Made by a program: the position numbers and the translations under genes
Notes under the pieces: generated by a model
Seen by the model: only the letters and a program-made list of their open reading frames with translations
Told to the model about the DNA's origin: nothing
Database searches by the model: none
Assembly: GCF_036375055.1 (NCBI RefSeq)
Contig: NZ_DASUSQ010000166.1
Location: 1 to 64,000, forward strand
Direction: 5' to 3'
DNA from: Umezawaea sp036375055
Lineage (GTDB): Bacteria; Actinomycetota; Actinomycetes; Mycobacteriales; Pseudonocardiaceae
Length of the DNA stretch: 64,000 nt
In this document: piece by piece, positions 1 to 8,346 of the stretch
How the letters are laid out: the number at the start of each line of letters is the position of its first letter
Numbering within the stretch: position 1 is the first letter of the stretch

Positions 1-947
1 GCGAAGACGTCGAGCACGGAACCGTAGTTGGAGTAGCTGGCGCGGGCGTCGGTGCGCTCGGTGGCGCCGACGGTGATGGCCTGCGTGACGCGGGCCGGGG
101 AGAACGTGGAGGCGTTGGCGTTGCTGTTGCCCGCCGCCACGCCGTAGGTGACGCCGCGCGCGATGGAGGTGCGCACCGCGTCGTCCAGCGCCGTGGAGGC
201 GCCGCCGCCGAGGCTCATGTTGGCCGTGGCGGGCTTGACGTGGTTGTTGGTGACCCAGTTGATGCCCGCGACGACACCGGCGGTCGTGCCGGAGCCGTTG
301 TTGTCGAGCACGCGGACGGCGACGATCCGCACGCCCTTGGCGACGCCGTACTGGCTGCCGCCGATGGTGCCCGCGACGTGCGTGCCGTGGCCGTTGCCGT
401 CCTGGGCGATGTTGTCGTTGCTGACGGCGTCGTAGCCGTTGACCGCGCGCCCGCCGAAGGTCTGGTGGCTGATGCGGACACCGGTGTCGATGACGTAGGC
501 GTTCACGCCCGCGCCGGTGGTGGTGTAGCTGTAGGAGGAGTTGAGCGGCAGGTTGGCCTGGTCGATGCGGTCCAGCCCCCACGACGGCGGGTTGGTCTGC
601 GTCGCCTGGATGCTGAAGACCTGGTTCTGCTCGACGTACTCGACCGACGGGTCGGCGGCGAGGCGCTTCGCCTGCTTCTCCGACGCGCTCGTCGCGAAGC
701 CCTTGAACCCGCCCTCGTACGTGCGGTCGATCTTCGTGCCGAACTTCGACGCGAGGGAGTCGGCGGACGCGGTGGAGAAGTCCTTGAGCTTCACGATGTA
801 GCTGCCGGGGATGGCCTGGGGCGATCCGGCCGCCAGGATGCCGCCCTCGGCGGCCTGCGCCGTCCCGGCCGCCATGGTGATGGTCGCCGCGGCGACGATC
901 ACCGCACCGGCACCGGCCAACCAGCGCACCTGTCGTGTTTCGCGCAT
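1..947 (-). CDS. Secreted subtilisin-like serine protease (S8), 3' part beyond the window
   Basis: Only the N-terminal 315 residues are present. A signal peptide with a hydrophobic stretch (about residues 8-30, ending AQA) is followed by an I9-type inhibitor prodomain (about 47-112, beginning PGSYIVKLKD) and an S8 catalytic domain. The catalytic Asp is D154 in YVIDTGV and the catalytic His is H187 in NGHGTHVAG; the AAGNS oxyanion-hole region is also visible. The catalytic Ser (GTSMA motif) would lie beyond the left edge. The family secretes a zymogen that cleaves its own prodomain; the role is extracellular protein degradation. The chosen ATG is the one directly before the signal peptide. The gene is divergent from the HTH regulator at 1339. 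Confidence 0.93.
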   Translation of the reverse strand, partial: MRETRQVRWLAGAGAVIVAAATITMAAGTAQAAEGGILAAGSPQAIPGSYIVKLKDFSTASADSLASKFGTKIDRTYEGGFKGFATSASEKQAKRLAADPSVEYVEQNQVFSIQATQTNPPSWGLDRIDQANLPLNSSYSYTTTGAGVNAYVIDTGVRISHQTFGGRAVNGYDAVSNDNIAQDGNGHGTHVAGTIGGSQYGVAKGVRIVAVRVLDNNGSGTTAGVVAGINWVTNNHVKPATANMSLGGGASTALDDAVRTSIARGVTYGVAAGNSNANASTFSPARVTQAITVGATERTDARASYSNYGSVLDVF

Positions 948-1338
948 TCGTCTGTTCCTGTCGTTCGCAGGGAACGGTCGACGAAGTGACCCGCGGGCGG
1001 GGGAAGACGGGGACGACGACCGCATGTCACGCCCTGAGCAGGCGCTCCACGTCTTCCGAGGTTATTGGCGTTCCCAGGTGTCCGAAATAGACCAGATGCC
1101 CCAGCCGCTCCGAGGGCTCTACTGCACCGGGGCCACGACGATCGTCGTCATACCTTCGGCGGTACGCCTCCGACCGAGCACAGGTAATGAACAGGGCCGA
1201 AAGTCTCAAGAATCCAGTGTTTCTTTAACAGTGTCAGCATACGGAATTCTGCGGAACATCCCCGAACGGCTGTACCGGACCACTGTTTTGCCCCAGTAGG
1301 GTCGCTCCCGCTGAAGTTCCTTCTGAACGGAGTGGGTA
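948..1338. other. Divergent intergenic region, no gene seen
   Basis: This 391-base gap separates the protease from the HTH regulator and must hold both promoters. The part near 1200-1250 is the most AT-rich. A GGAG Shine-Dalgarno lies six bases before the ATG at 1339. I see no clear -35/-10 pair, no strong hairpin and no credible short gene. Confidence 0.5.
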
Positions 1339-2250
1339 ATGGTCGGCCACACCACCGAAACGGCCGAGGAGTTCGCCGAAACACTGCGTGCCGCGATACG
1401 TGCGAAAGGCCTCAGCCTGGACCGCATTCGGCACCGACTGCACATGCGGGGCGCCCCGATCAGCATCACGGCGTTGAGCTACTGGCAGTCGGGCAGGCGC
1501 AGACCGGAAAGACCGGATTCGCTGCTCGCGTTGAGCCACCTCGAAGACGTGCTCGACATGCCGGAAGGCGCGTTGAGCCAACTGCTCGGCCCGCCGCGAC
1601 CCCGTGGTCGTGGCCGAATCCGCCAGCCGGAACCGCAGGTGCAGGGCATAGGCCGGGACAACGTCCGGCTCGCCCAGCTGCTCGCCGGTGTCGACACCAG
1701 TTCCGACACCGGGCTGAACCGGGTCTCCCAGCAGGACCGCGTCGAGATCGGCGCCGAGGGCGGGACCCGGAGGGTGCGCTCGCGGCAGACCCTGCGAGCC
1801 GACCGCGGCGGCGTCGACCGGTGGGTGCTGGTCTACGACACGGACGCGCCGGGCAACCCCCTGCCGACCATCGGGATGCTCCGCTCGTGCAGGCTGGGGC
1901 GACTGATAGCGGACCCGACCAGTGGCATCCTGGTCGCCGAACTCCTGTTCCCGAGACCCCTGCGGCAGGGTGAGACGCTCGTGCTGGAGTACGAGCTGCT
2001 CCAGGGTGAGGCGCCCTACCCGGCCTTGGAGACCTCGCACTTCCGTCGTTTCCGCCTCCCCGTCCGCGAGTACGCGCTGGAGGTCAGGTTCGACAGCCGC
2101 AGCCTGCCCGCGCGGTGCGAGCAGTTCTGCACCCCGGACCTCGCCACCGGGGCCGCGGTCAAGGTGGACGACTGGGGCTACGCGCACGCGAAGGCGCGCG
2201 ACTTCGGCCCCGGAATCTTCGGCATCCGCTGGGAATGGTCCTACAACTAA
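1339..2250 (+). CDS. Helix-turn-helix (XRE-like) DNA-binding protein
   Basis: A 303-residue protein. The N-terminal 80 residues look like a helix-turn-helix: GLSLDRIRHRL, then SITALSYWQSGRRRPERPDSL, a pattern seen in actinomycete XRE-type regulators where SYWQSGRR would be the recognition helix. The remaining 200 residues (about 100-303) are rich in beta-type sequence and Arg, with no domain I recognise. They could be a ligand-sensing or protein-interaction domain. It is transcribed toward the acyl-CoA operon and its stop codon overlaps the last four bases of that operon's final gene (2247-2250). Regulatory targets are unknown. Confidence 0.75.
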   Translation: MVGHTTETAEEFAETLRAAIRAKGLSLDRIRHRLHMRGAPISITALSYWQSGRRRPERPDSLLALSHLEDVLDMPEGALSQLLGPPRPRGRGRIRQPEPQVQGIGRDNVRLAQLLAGVDTSSDTGLNRVSQQDRVEIGAEGGTRRVRSRQTLRADRGGVDRWVLVYDTDAPGNPLPTIGMLRSCRLGRLIADPTSGILVAELLFPRPLRQGETLVLEYELLQGEAPYPALETSHFRRFRLPVREYALEVRFDSRSLPARCEQFCTPDLATGAAVKVDDWGYAHAKARDFGPGIFGIRWEWSYN

Positions 2251-3392
2251 TACGACCGGGGCAGGTTCAAGGTGTGCTGCGCCACATAGTTCAGGATCAT
2301 TTCCCGGCTCACCGGGGCGATTCGCGAAATACGTGACGCGGTCAACAGCGAAGCGAGTCCGTACTCGGTTGCCAAGCCGTTGCCGCCGTGGACCTGGATG
2401 GCCAGGTCGACGGCCGTGGCGACCGCTTCACCGGCCGCGTACTTCGCCATGTTGGCCGACTCGCCCGCCGCCCTGTCCTGCCCCGCGTCGTACAGCGCCG
2501 CCGCCTTCTGCGTCATCAGCCTGGCCAGTTCCACCTGGATGGCGCACTGGGCGAGCGGGTGGGACAGGCCCTGGTGGGTGCCGATGGGCGCACCCCACAC
2601 CGACCGCGTCCGCGCGTACTCGGCGGCCTTGTCCAGTGCCCGGCGCGCCATGCCGGTGGCGAACGACGCCGCCATGATGCGCTCCGGGTTGAGCCCGGCG
2701 AACAGCTGGGCCAACCCGGCGTCCTCGGAGCCGACGAGGGCGTCCGACGGCAGGCGCACGTCGTCGAAGAACATCGTGAACTGCTTCTCCGGCGAGACGA
2801 TGTCCATCTCGATGGGCCGGTAGGTCAGCCCGGCGGCGTCCGTCGGCACGATCAGCAGCGCCGGACCGGTCGCCCCGATCGCCACGACCAGCACGGCCCG
2901 CACCTCGTCCACACCGGAGATGTAGTACTTGCCGCCGCTGAGGACCCACTCGTCGCCGTCGCGGCGGACCTTCGTGGTGAGCTTGTGCGAGTTCGAACCC
3001 GCGTCGGGCTCGGTGATCGCGAACGCCATCTTCGTGGTGCCCTCGGCGAAACCGGGCAGCCACCGCTCCTTCTGCTCGGCGGTGCCGAACCGGGCGATCA
3101 CGGTCGCGCAGATCGCGGGCGACACCACCATGAGCAGCATCGGACTGCCCGCCCTGGCGAGTTCCTCGCAGACGGCGGCCAGGTCGCCGATGCCGCCGCC
3201 ACCCCCGCCGAACTCCTCGGGAACCGCCACCCCGAGGTAGCCGAGCTCGCCCGCCTCGGCCCACAGCTCGTCCGTCTTCTCGCCCGCGCGGGCCTTGGCG
3301 GTGAAGTACTCCTGCCCGTAGCGGGACCCCAGGTCCGCCACGGCCGCGCGCAGCGCCCTGCGCTCGTCGGTCTCGGTGAAGTTGACGCTCAT
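2247..3392 (-). CDS. Acyl-CoA dehydrogenase, last gene of the Atu/Liu-like operon
   Basis: A 381-residue flavoprotein of the acyl-CoA dehydrogenase superfamily, which introduces an alpha-beta double bond into acyl-CoA thioesters and passes electrons to ETF. Visible family features are the FAD-contacting FAITEPDAGSNS segment in the middle domain and the C-terminal QVHGGNGLATEYG helix. The C-terminal region reads SRIAPVSREM instead of the medium-chain YEGT motif, so the catalytic base is not obvious. The ATG overlaps the stop of the carboxylase alpha-subunit gene by four bases (ATGA), indicating translational coupling. It is the second dehydrogenase in the operon, probably with a different chain or branch preference from the one at 6881. 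Confidence 0.9.
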   Translation of the reverse strand: MSVNFTETDERRALRAAVADLGSRYGQEYFTAKARAGEKTDELWAEAGELGYLGVAVPEEFGGGGGGIGDLAAVCEELARAGSPMLLMVVSPAICATVIARFGTAEQKERWLPGFAEGTTKMAFAITEPDAGSNSHKLTTKVRRDGDEWVLSGGKYYISGVDEVRAVLVVAIGATGPALLIVPTDAAGLTYRPIEMDIVSPEKQFTMFFDDVRLPSDALVGSEDAGLAQLFAGLNPERIMAASFATGMARRALDKAAEYARTRSVWGAPIGTHQGLSHPLAQCAIQVELARLMTQKAAALYDAGQDRAAGESANMAKYAAGEAVATAVDLAIQVHGGNGLATEYGLASLLTASRISRIAPVSREMILNYVAQHTLNLPRSY

Positions 3393-5281
3393 GACTCTCC
3401 CTCTGCGACTTCGTCCTCGGCCACGACGACCAGCACGTCGCCGGAATCGACCTGGTGCCCTCGGGTGACGCGCAGCTCGGCGACCGTTCCCGCCGTCGAC
3501 GCGAGGACGCGGTGCTCCATCTTCATGGCCTCCAGCACGAGCAGTTCCGCGCCCGCCTCGACCCGCTGCCCCTGCTCGACCGCGACCCGCACGACCGTGC
3601 CGGGCATCGGGGCGACCGTCGCGCCCGGCGCCACCGTCGCCACCGGTTCGGGAAAGCGCGGAACGGACCGGAGCGTCACCGCGCCGAGGGGCGAGTCCAC
3701 TTCGACCGAATCGCCGTAAACGCTGACGTGGAAACGGTTTCGCAAACCGTCACGTTCCAGCACGGCGGATTCCCCGTCGGCGGAGACGACGGTGAACGGC
3801 AGGCTCGTGACGATGCCGTCGCGGGTGTGCCGGTAATCGACTTCGACGTTCTCGTACCTCACGCGCTGTGGTTGCGAGGGCAGGTTGCGCCACCCGATCG
3901 GCAGAGCGCCGGTGTGCCGTCGTGCCGCCTGCGTGAGCGCGGCGGCCAGTGCGCTGCCCGTCAGGTCGCGTTCGCGGGCCTCGGTGAGGCGGTGCTCGTC
4001 GAGGAAGCCGGTATGGGTCTCCCCGGAGAGGAACGCGGGGTGCCTCAGGACGTCCACGAGCAGGGCCCGGTTCGTGACCAGGCCGTGGATGCGGGCTGCC
4101 GCGAGGGAGGCGGCGAGCTTGCGGGCGGCGCTCGTGCGGTCCGGCGCCCAGGCGATCACCTTGGCCAGCATCGGGTCGTAGTGCACGCCGACCACCGAGC
4201 CGTTCTCCACGCCGCTGTCCACGCGGACGTCGCCGGGCACCTCGAACCGGTGCAGGGTGCCGCTGGCGGGCCGCCAGTCCCTGGCCGGGTCCTCCGCGTA
4301 CAGGCGCACCTCGATCGCGTGGCCGTTCGGCGCGGGCGGCTCGGCGGGCAGCCGCGCCCCCTCGGCGACGGCGATCTGCCACGCCACGAGGTCGACGCCG
4401 AAGACCAGCTCGGTCACCGGGTGCTCGACCTGGAGGCGGGTGTTGACCTCCAGGAAGTGGAAGTCGCCGTCGGAGAACAGGAACTCGACCGTGCCCGCGC
4501 CGACGTACCCGATGGCCTCGGCGGCGGCGGTCGCGGCGGCGCAGAGCCGCTGCCGCGCCCCAGGGTCCACGGCGGGGCTCGGCGTCTCCTCCACTATCTT
4601 CTGGTGCCGCCGCTGGATCGAGCACTCGCGCTCGCCCAGGGTCCACACCGTGCCGTGCGCGTCTGCGAGCACCTGCACCTCGACGTGCCGCGCGCCCTCC
4701 AGCAGCGGTTCGCAGAACACCGTGCCGTCGCCGAACGCCGACTCGGCCTCCCGGCGCGCGGCGGCGACGCCGTCGGCCAGGTCCGCGCGGGACCGCACCT
4801 CGCGCATCCCCCGGCCGCCACCGCCCGCGGACGCCTTGACCAGCAGTGGGAAGTCTGCGTCGGTGACCGCGTCCGGGTCCAGTTCGGCCAGCACGGGCAC
4901 ACCCGCGGCCGCCATCCGCTTCTTCGCCGCGACCTTGGAGCCCATCGCCTCGACGGCCTCGGGCGTCGGACCGACCCACACCAGCCCGGCGGCGAGCACC
5001 GCGCGGGCGAAGTCGGCGTTCTCGGACAGGAACCCGTAGCCGGGGTGCACGGCGTCCGCGCCCGCGCTCACGGCGGCGGCGACCAGCAGGTCGGCCCGCA
5101 GGTACGTCTCGGCCGGGGTGGCGCCGGGCAGCCGCACGGCGGCGTCGGCCTCGGCGACGTGCGGCGCGTCGGCGTCCGGGTCGGAGTGCACGGCCACCGG
5201 CGAGATGCCGAGTTCCCGGCACGTGCGGATGATCCGGCGGGCGATCTCGCCCCGGTTCGCGATCAGCAGTGTCTGGATCAT
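3389..5281 (-). CDS. Biotin-dependent acyl-CoA carboxylase alpha subunit (BC-BCCP)
   Basis: A 630-residue subunit with biotin carboxylase at about 1-450 (start LLIANRGEIARRI, ATP-grasp glycine-rich KASAGGGGRGM, EVNTRLQVEHPVTE) and a C-terminal biotinyl domain. The biotin-accepting lysine is K587 in VLEAMKMEH. It carboxylates biotin using ATP and bicarbonate, and the partner beta subunit transfers the carboxyl group to acyl-CoA. With AtuA and two dehydrogenases in the same operon, the substrate is more likely a branched enoyl-CoA (3-methylcrotonyl-CoA or geranyl-CoA type) than acetyl-CoA; this is inferred from context. The ATG lies seven bases after the stop of the beta subunit and its stop overlaps the next ATG. 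Confidence 0.95.
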   Translation of the reverse strand: MIQTLLIANRGEIARRIIRTCRELGISPVAVHSDPDADAPHVAEADAAVRLPGATPAETYLRADLLVAAAVSAGADAVHPGYGFLSENADFARAVLAAGLVWVGPTPEAVEAMGSKVAAKKRMAAAGVPVLAELDPDAVTDADFPLLVKASAGGGGRGMREVRSRADLADGVAAARREAESAFGDGTVFCEPLLEGARHVEVQVLADAHGTVWTLGERECSIQRRHQKIVEETPSPAVDPGARQRLCAAATAAAEAIGYVGAGTVEFLFSDGDFHFLEVNTRLQVEHPVTELVFGVDLVAWQIAVAEGARLPAEPPAPNGHAIEVRLYAEDPARDWRPASGTLHRFEVPGDVRVDSGVENGSVVGVHYDPMLAKVIAWAPDRTSAARKLAASLAAARIHGLVTNRALLVDVLRHPAFLSGETHTGFLDEHRLTEARERDLTGSALAAALTQAARRHTGALPIGWRNLPSQPQRVRYENVEVDYRHTRDGIVTSLPFTVVSADGESAVLERDGLRNRFHVSVYGDSVEVDSPLGAVTLRSVPRFPEPVATVAPGATVAPMPGTVVRVAVEQGQRVEAGAELLVLEAMKMEHRVLASTAGTVAELRVTRGHQVDSGDVLVVVAEDEVAEGES

Positions 5282-5288
5282 CGCCCCA

Positions 5289-6884
5289 TCACATCCGGAA
5301 GACGCCGTAGCCCTCGGCGCCCTTGATCGGTCCGCTGTGGATCGCGGACAGGCAGAGGCCGAGGACGGTGCGGGTGTCGCGGGGGTCGATGACCCCGTCG
5401 TCGTAGAGCCGCCCCGACAGGAACGCGGCCAGGGACTGCTGCTCGATCTGCCCCTCGACCACCTGCCGCATGGCGGCGTCGTGCTCCTCGTCGTAGTGCT
5501 GCCCCTTCGCCGCGGCGGCCTGCCGCCCGACGATCGACAGCACGCCCGCGAGCTGCGCGGGGCCCATGACGGCCGACTTGGCGTTGGGCCAGGTGAACAG
5601 GAACCGCGGGTCGAACGCCCTGCCGCACATGCCGTAGTTGCCCGCGCCGTAGGACGCGCCCATGGTCACGGTCAGGTGCGGCACGGTGCTGTTGGACACG
5701 GCGTTGATCATCATCGCGCCGTGCTTGATGATGCCGCCCTGCTCGTACTGGGCGCCCACCATGTACCCGGTGGTGTTCTGGAGGAACAGCAGGGGCGTGT
5801 CGGCGGAGTTCGCGAGCTGGATGAACTGGGTCGCCTTCTGCGACTCCTCGCTGAACAGCACGCCGCGCGCGTTGGCCAGGACACCGACCGGGTACCCGTG
5901 CAGGTCGGCCCAGCCGGTGACCAGGCTGGTGCCGTAGCCGGGCTTGAACTCGTCGAACCGCGAGCCGTCCACGATCCGCGCGATCACCTCGCGAGGGTCG
6001 AACGGGATCCGCTGGTCGGTCGGCACCAGCCCCAGCAGCTCCTCGGCGGGGTACGCGGGCTCCTCGACGGGTTTCGGCGCGGGGCCGAGCTTGCGCCAGT
6101 TCAGCCGCGCCACGATCCGGCGGGTCAGCCGGATCGCGTCGACCTCGTCCTCGGCGACGTAGTCCGCCAGGCCCGACACCGTGCCGTGCATGTGCGCACC
6201 GCCGAGCGCCTCGTCCTCGGCCTCCTCGCCGGTCGCCATCTTGACGAGCGGCGGACCGCCGAGGAACACCTTCGACCGGTCCTTGATCATCACCACGTGG
6301 TCGGACATGCCCGGCACGTACGCGCCGCCCGCCGTGGCGTTGCCGAACACGGCCGTGATCGTCGGGATGCCCGCCGCCGACAGCCGGGTCAGGTCGCGGA
6401 ACGCCCGTCCCCCGGGGATGAAGATCTCCGCCTGGCTCGGCAGGTCCGCACCGCCGGACTCGACCAGGCTCACCACCGGAAGCCGGTTGGCGAAGGCGAT
6501 GTCGTTGGCGCGGAACGTCTTGCGCAGCGTCCACGGGTTGCTCGCGCCGCCGCGCACCGTCGGGTCGTTCGCGACCACCAGGCACTCGACGCCCTCGACG
6601 ACGCCGATGCCGGTGACGATGCTGGCGCCGACCGGGAAGTCCGTGCCCCACGCGGCCAGCGGCGACAGCTCCAGGAACGGGCTGTCCTGGTCGAGGAGCA
6701 GTTCGATCCGCTCGCGGGCCAGGAGCTTGCCGCGCCCGTGGTGCCGCTCGGTGTACTTCGGGCCGCCGCCCGCGAGCGCCTTGGCCTGCTCGGCGTCCAA
6801 CTCCTCGATCTTGGCCAGCAGCGCGGCCCGGTTGTCGCGGTACTCCGCCGATCCGGTGTCCAGCACCGAGCGCAGCGCGGTCAT
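5289..6884 (-). CDS. Acyl-CoA carboxyltransferase beta subunit
   Basis: A 531-residue carboxyltransferase with the tandem crotonase-like fold of the MccB/PccB/AtuC family. Family features include GRGKLLARERIELLLD near the N-terminus, NDPTVRGGASNPWTLRK, GGADLPSQAEIF, and the C-terminal half with NTTGYMVGAQYEQGG and GASYGAGNYGMCGRAFDPRF. The NDPTVRGG and QAEIFIPGG segments are typical of methylcrotonyl/geranyl-CoA carboxylases rather than propionyl-CoA carboxylases, though this is a pattern judgement. The reading frame stays open far upstream, but the ATG at 6884 overlaps the stop of the preceding gene by four bases and starts the usual N-terminus, so that start was chosen. Confidence 0.93.
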   Translation of the reverse strand: MTALRSVLDTGSAEYRDNRAALLAKIEELDAEQAKALAGGGPKYTERHHGRGKLLARERIELLLDQDSPFLELSPLAAWGTDFPVGASIVTGIGVVEGVECLVVANDPTVRGGASNPWTLRKTFRANDIAFANRLPVVSLVESGGADLPSQAEIFIPGGRAFRDLTRLSAAGIPTITAVFGNATAGGAYVPGMSDHVVMIKDRSKVFLGGPPLVKMATGEEAEDEALGGAHMHGTVSGLADYVAEDEVDAIRLTRRIVARLNWRKLGPAPKPVEEPAYPAEELLGLVPTDQRIPFDPREVIARIVDGSRFDEFKPGYGTSLVTGWADLHGYPVGVLANARGVLFSEESQKATQFIQLANSADTPLLFLQNTTGYMVGAQYEQGGIIKHGAMMINAVSNSTVPHLTVTMGASYGAGNYGMCGRAFDPRFLFTWPNAKSAVMGPAQLAGVLSIVGRQAAAAKGQHYDEEHDAAMRQVVEGQIEQQSLAAFLSGRLYDDGVIDPRDTRTVLGLCLSAIHSGPIKGAEGYGVFRM

Positions 6885-8029
6885 GACGTGAACCCCAATC
6901 GTCGTGCGGCCAGCTCGGCCATGACCTCGGTCGTGCCGCCGCCGATGCCGAGGATGCGCGAGTCGCGGTAGTGCCGTTCGACCTCGGCGTCGCGCAGGTA
7001 GCCGAAGCCGCCGTGCAGCTGCACGGCCTCGTCCACCACGAAGTCGCACGCGGCCACGGCGGCGTTCTTCGCGAAGCACACCTGCGCCACGCACTCGCGG
7101 CCCTCGGCCACCATGGCGGCGACCTCGCGGGTGTAGGTGCGGGCCAGCTCGATCCGCTGCGCCATCTCGACCAGCTTGTGGCTGACCAGCTGCCGCTTCA
7201 CCAGGGGCTTGCCGAAGGTCTCGCGGGTGCGGACGTGGGCGAGCGTCAGGTCGAGGCAGCGCTGGGCCGTGGCGTAGGCCTCCACGGCCATGGTGATCCG
7301 CTCGACCTGGAACTGCCGCATGATGAGCGCGAACCCGCCGTTCTCCGGGCCGACGAGGTTGGCCGCGGGCACGCGGACGTCCACGAAGGACAGTTCGGCG
7401 GTGTCCGAGCAGTGCCAGCCCATCTTCTCCAGCCTGCGCACGACCTGGACGCCGCTGTCGACCACGAGCAGGCTGATGCCCTCGTAGCCGGGGCCGCCGG
7501 TGCGGACCGCGGTGGTGACGAAGTCCGCGCGGGCGCCGGAGGTGATGAACGTCTTGGTGCCGTTGACGACGTAGTGGTCGCCGTCGCGGACGGCCGTGGT
7601 GCGCAGCGCGGCGACGTCCGAGCCGCCGTCCGGTTCGGTGATCGCCAGGGAACCGATCAGCTCGCCGTCCAGCGTCGGCCGGACGAACCGGTCGACCAGG
7701 TCGGGGCTCCCCGCGTCGACGATGTGCGGCAGGGCGATGCCGTGGGTGAACAGGCCCGCGACCAGGCCGGAGGAGCCGCCCGCCTGGATGATCTCCTCGG
7801 TCACGACCACGCTGTCCAGCAGGTCGCCGCCGCTGCCGCCGACCTCCTCGGCGAAGCCGATGCCGAGCAGGCCGATCCCCGCGGCGGCGCGGTGCAGGTC
7901 GCGCGGGAGTTCGCCCGCCCGTTCCCACGCGTCCAGGTGCGGCACGACCTCGCGCTCGGTGAACCGGCGGACGGTGGCGCGCAGCTCCCTGCGCTCGGGT
8001 GTCCCGAAGAGGTCGGCGGTGATCGTCAC
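6881..8029 (-). CDS. Acyl-CoA dehydrogenase, isovaleryl/citronellyl-CoA type
   Basis: A 382-residue acyl-CoA dehydrogenase. The LAITEPDGGSDVAALRT flavin-binding region and the C-terminal QLHGGFGYLRDAEVERHYRDSRI segment are visible. The motif after RDSRI is GIGGGTTEV. The Glu used by medium-chain enzymes (EGT) is replaced by Gly, as in isovaleryl-CoA and citronellyl-CoA dehydrogenases, which take their base from another helix. The GTG start at 8029 is preferred over an upstream ATG: GGAGGAG sits five to six bases before it and it overlaps the upstream stop as GTGA. The gene is directly followed by the carboxylase genes, so its product is probably the substrate carboxylated next. Confidence 0.92.
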   Translation of the reverse strand: MTITADLFGTPERRELRATVRRFTEREVVPHLDAWERAGELPRDLHRAAAGIGLLGIGFAEEVGGSGGDLLDSVVVTEEIIQAGGSSGLVAGLFTHGIALPHIVDAGSPDLVDRFVRPTLDGELIGSLAITEPDGGSDVAALRTTAVRDGDHYVVNGTKTFITSGARADFVTTAVRTGGPGYEGISLLVVDSGVQVVRRLEKMGWHCSDTAELSFVDVRVPAANLVGPENGGFALIMRQFQVERITMAVEAYATAQRCLDLTLAHVRTRETFGKPLVKRQLVSHKLVEMAQRIELARTYTREVAAMVAEGRECVAQVCFAKNAAVAACDFVVDEAVQLHGGFGYLRDAEVERHYRDSRILGIGGGTTEVMAELAARRLGFTS

Positions 8030-8346
8030 AGCAGCTCCTCCGGGATGTCGACGTGCCGGGAGCGCAGCCACTCGCCCAGCCCCTTGGCCTGCGGGTCGAA
8101 GCGGGTGGACGAGGCCACGCCGTCGCCGAGCAGACCGAGCAGCACGAAGTTGAGCGCCCGCAGGTTCGGCAGCTCGTAGCGGACGACCTCACCCGCCTCC
8201 GGCAGGAGTTCCTTCAGCCGCGCCGCGGTCAGCTCCCGCGCGAGCCACGCGTAGGCCTCGTCGGTGCGGACCCAGACGCCGAGGTTCGCGTCGCCGCCCT
8301 TGTCGCCGGAGCGGGCTCCGGCGATCGTGCCGAGTGGTGCCCTCAT
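8026..8346 (-). CDS. Small AtuA C-terminal-like domain protein
   Basis: A 106-residue protein matching the small C-terminal domain that in longer AtuA proteins follows the DUF1446 domain: a start with SGDKGGDANLGVWV, and RYELPNLRALNFVLLGLLGDG in the second half. In Pseudomonas-type AtuA both domains are one chain; here they are separate genes overlapping by four bases (8343-8346), so they probably form a complex. The function in acyclic terpene use is genetically known but the chemistry is unresolved. Confidence 0.85.
   Translation of the reverse strand: MRAPLGTIAGARSGDKGGDANLGVWVRTDEAYAWLARELTAARLKELLPEAGEVVRYELPNLRALNFVLLGLLGDGVASSTRFDPQAKGLGEWLRSRHVDIPEELL

Noticed and set aside
5289..8192. 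Apparent fusion of carboxyltransferase with about 430 upstream residues
   Set aside because: The upstream part is a frame shadow of the acyl-CoA dehydrogenase; the ATG at 6884 overlaps the upstream stop and starts the normal N-terminus.
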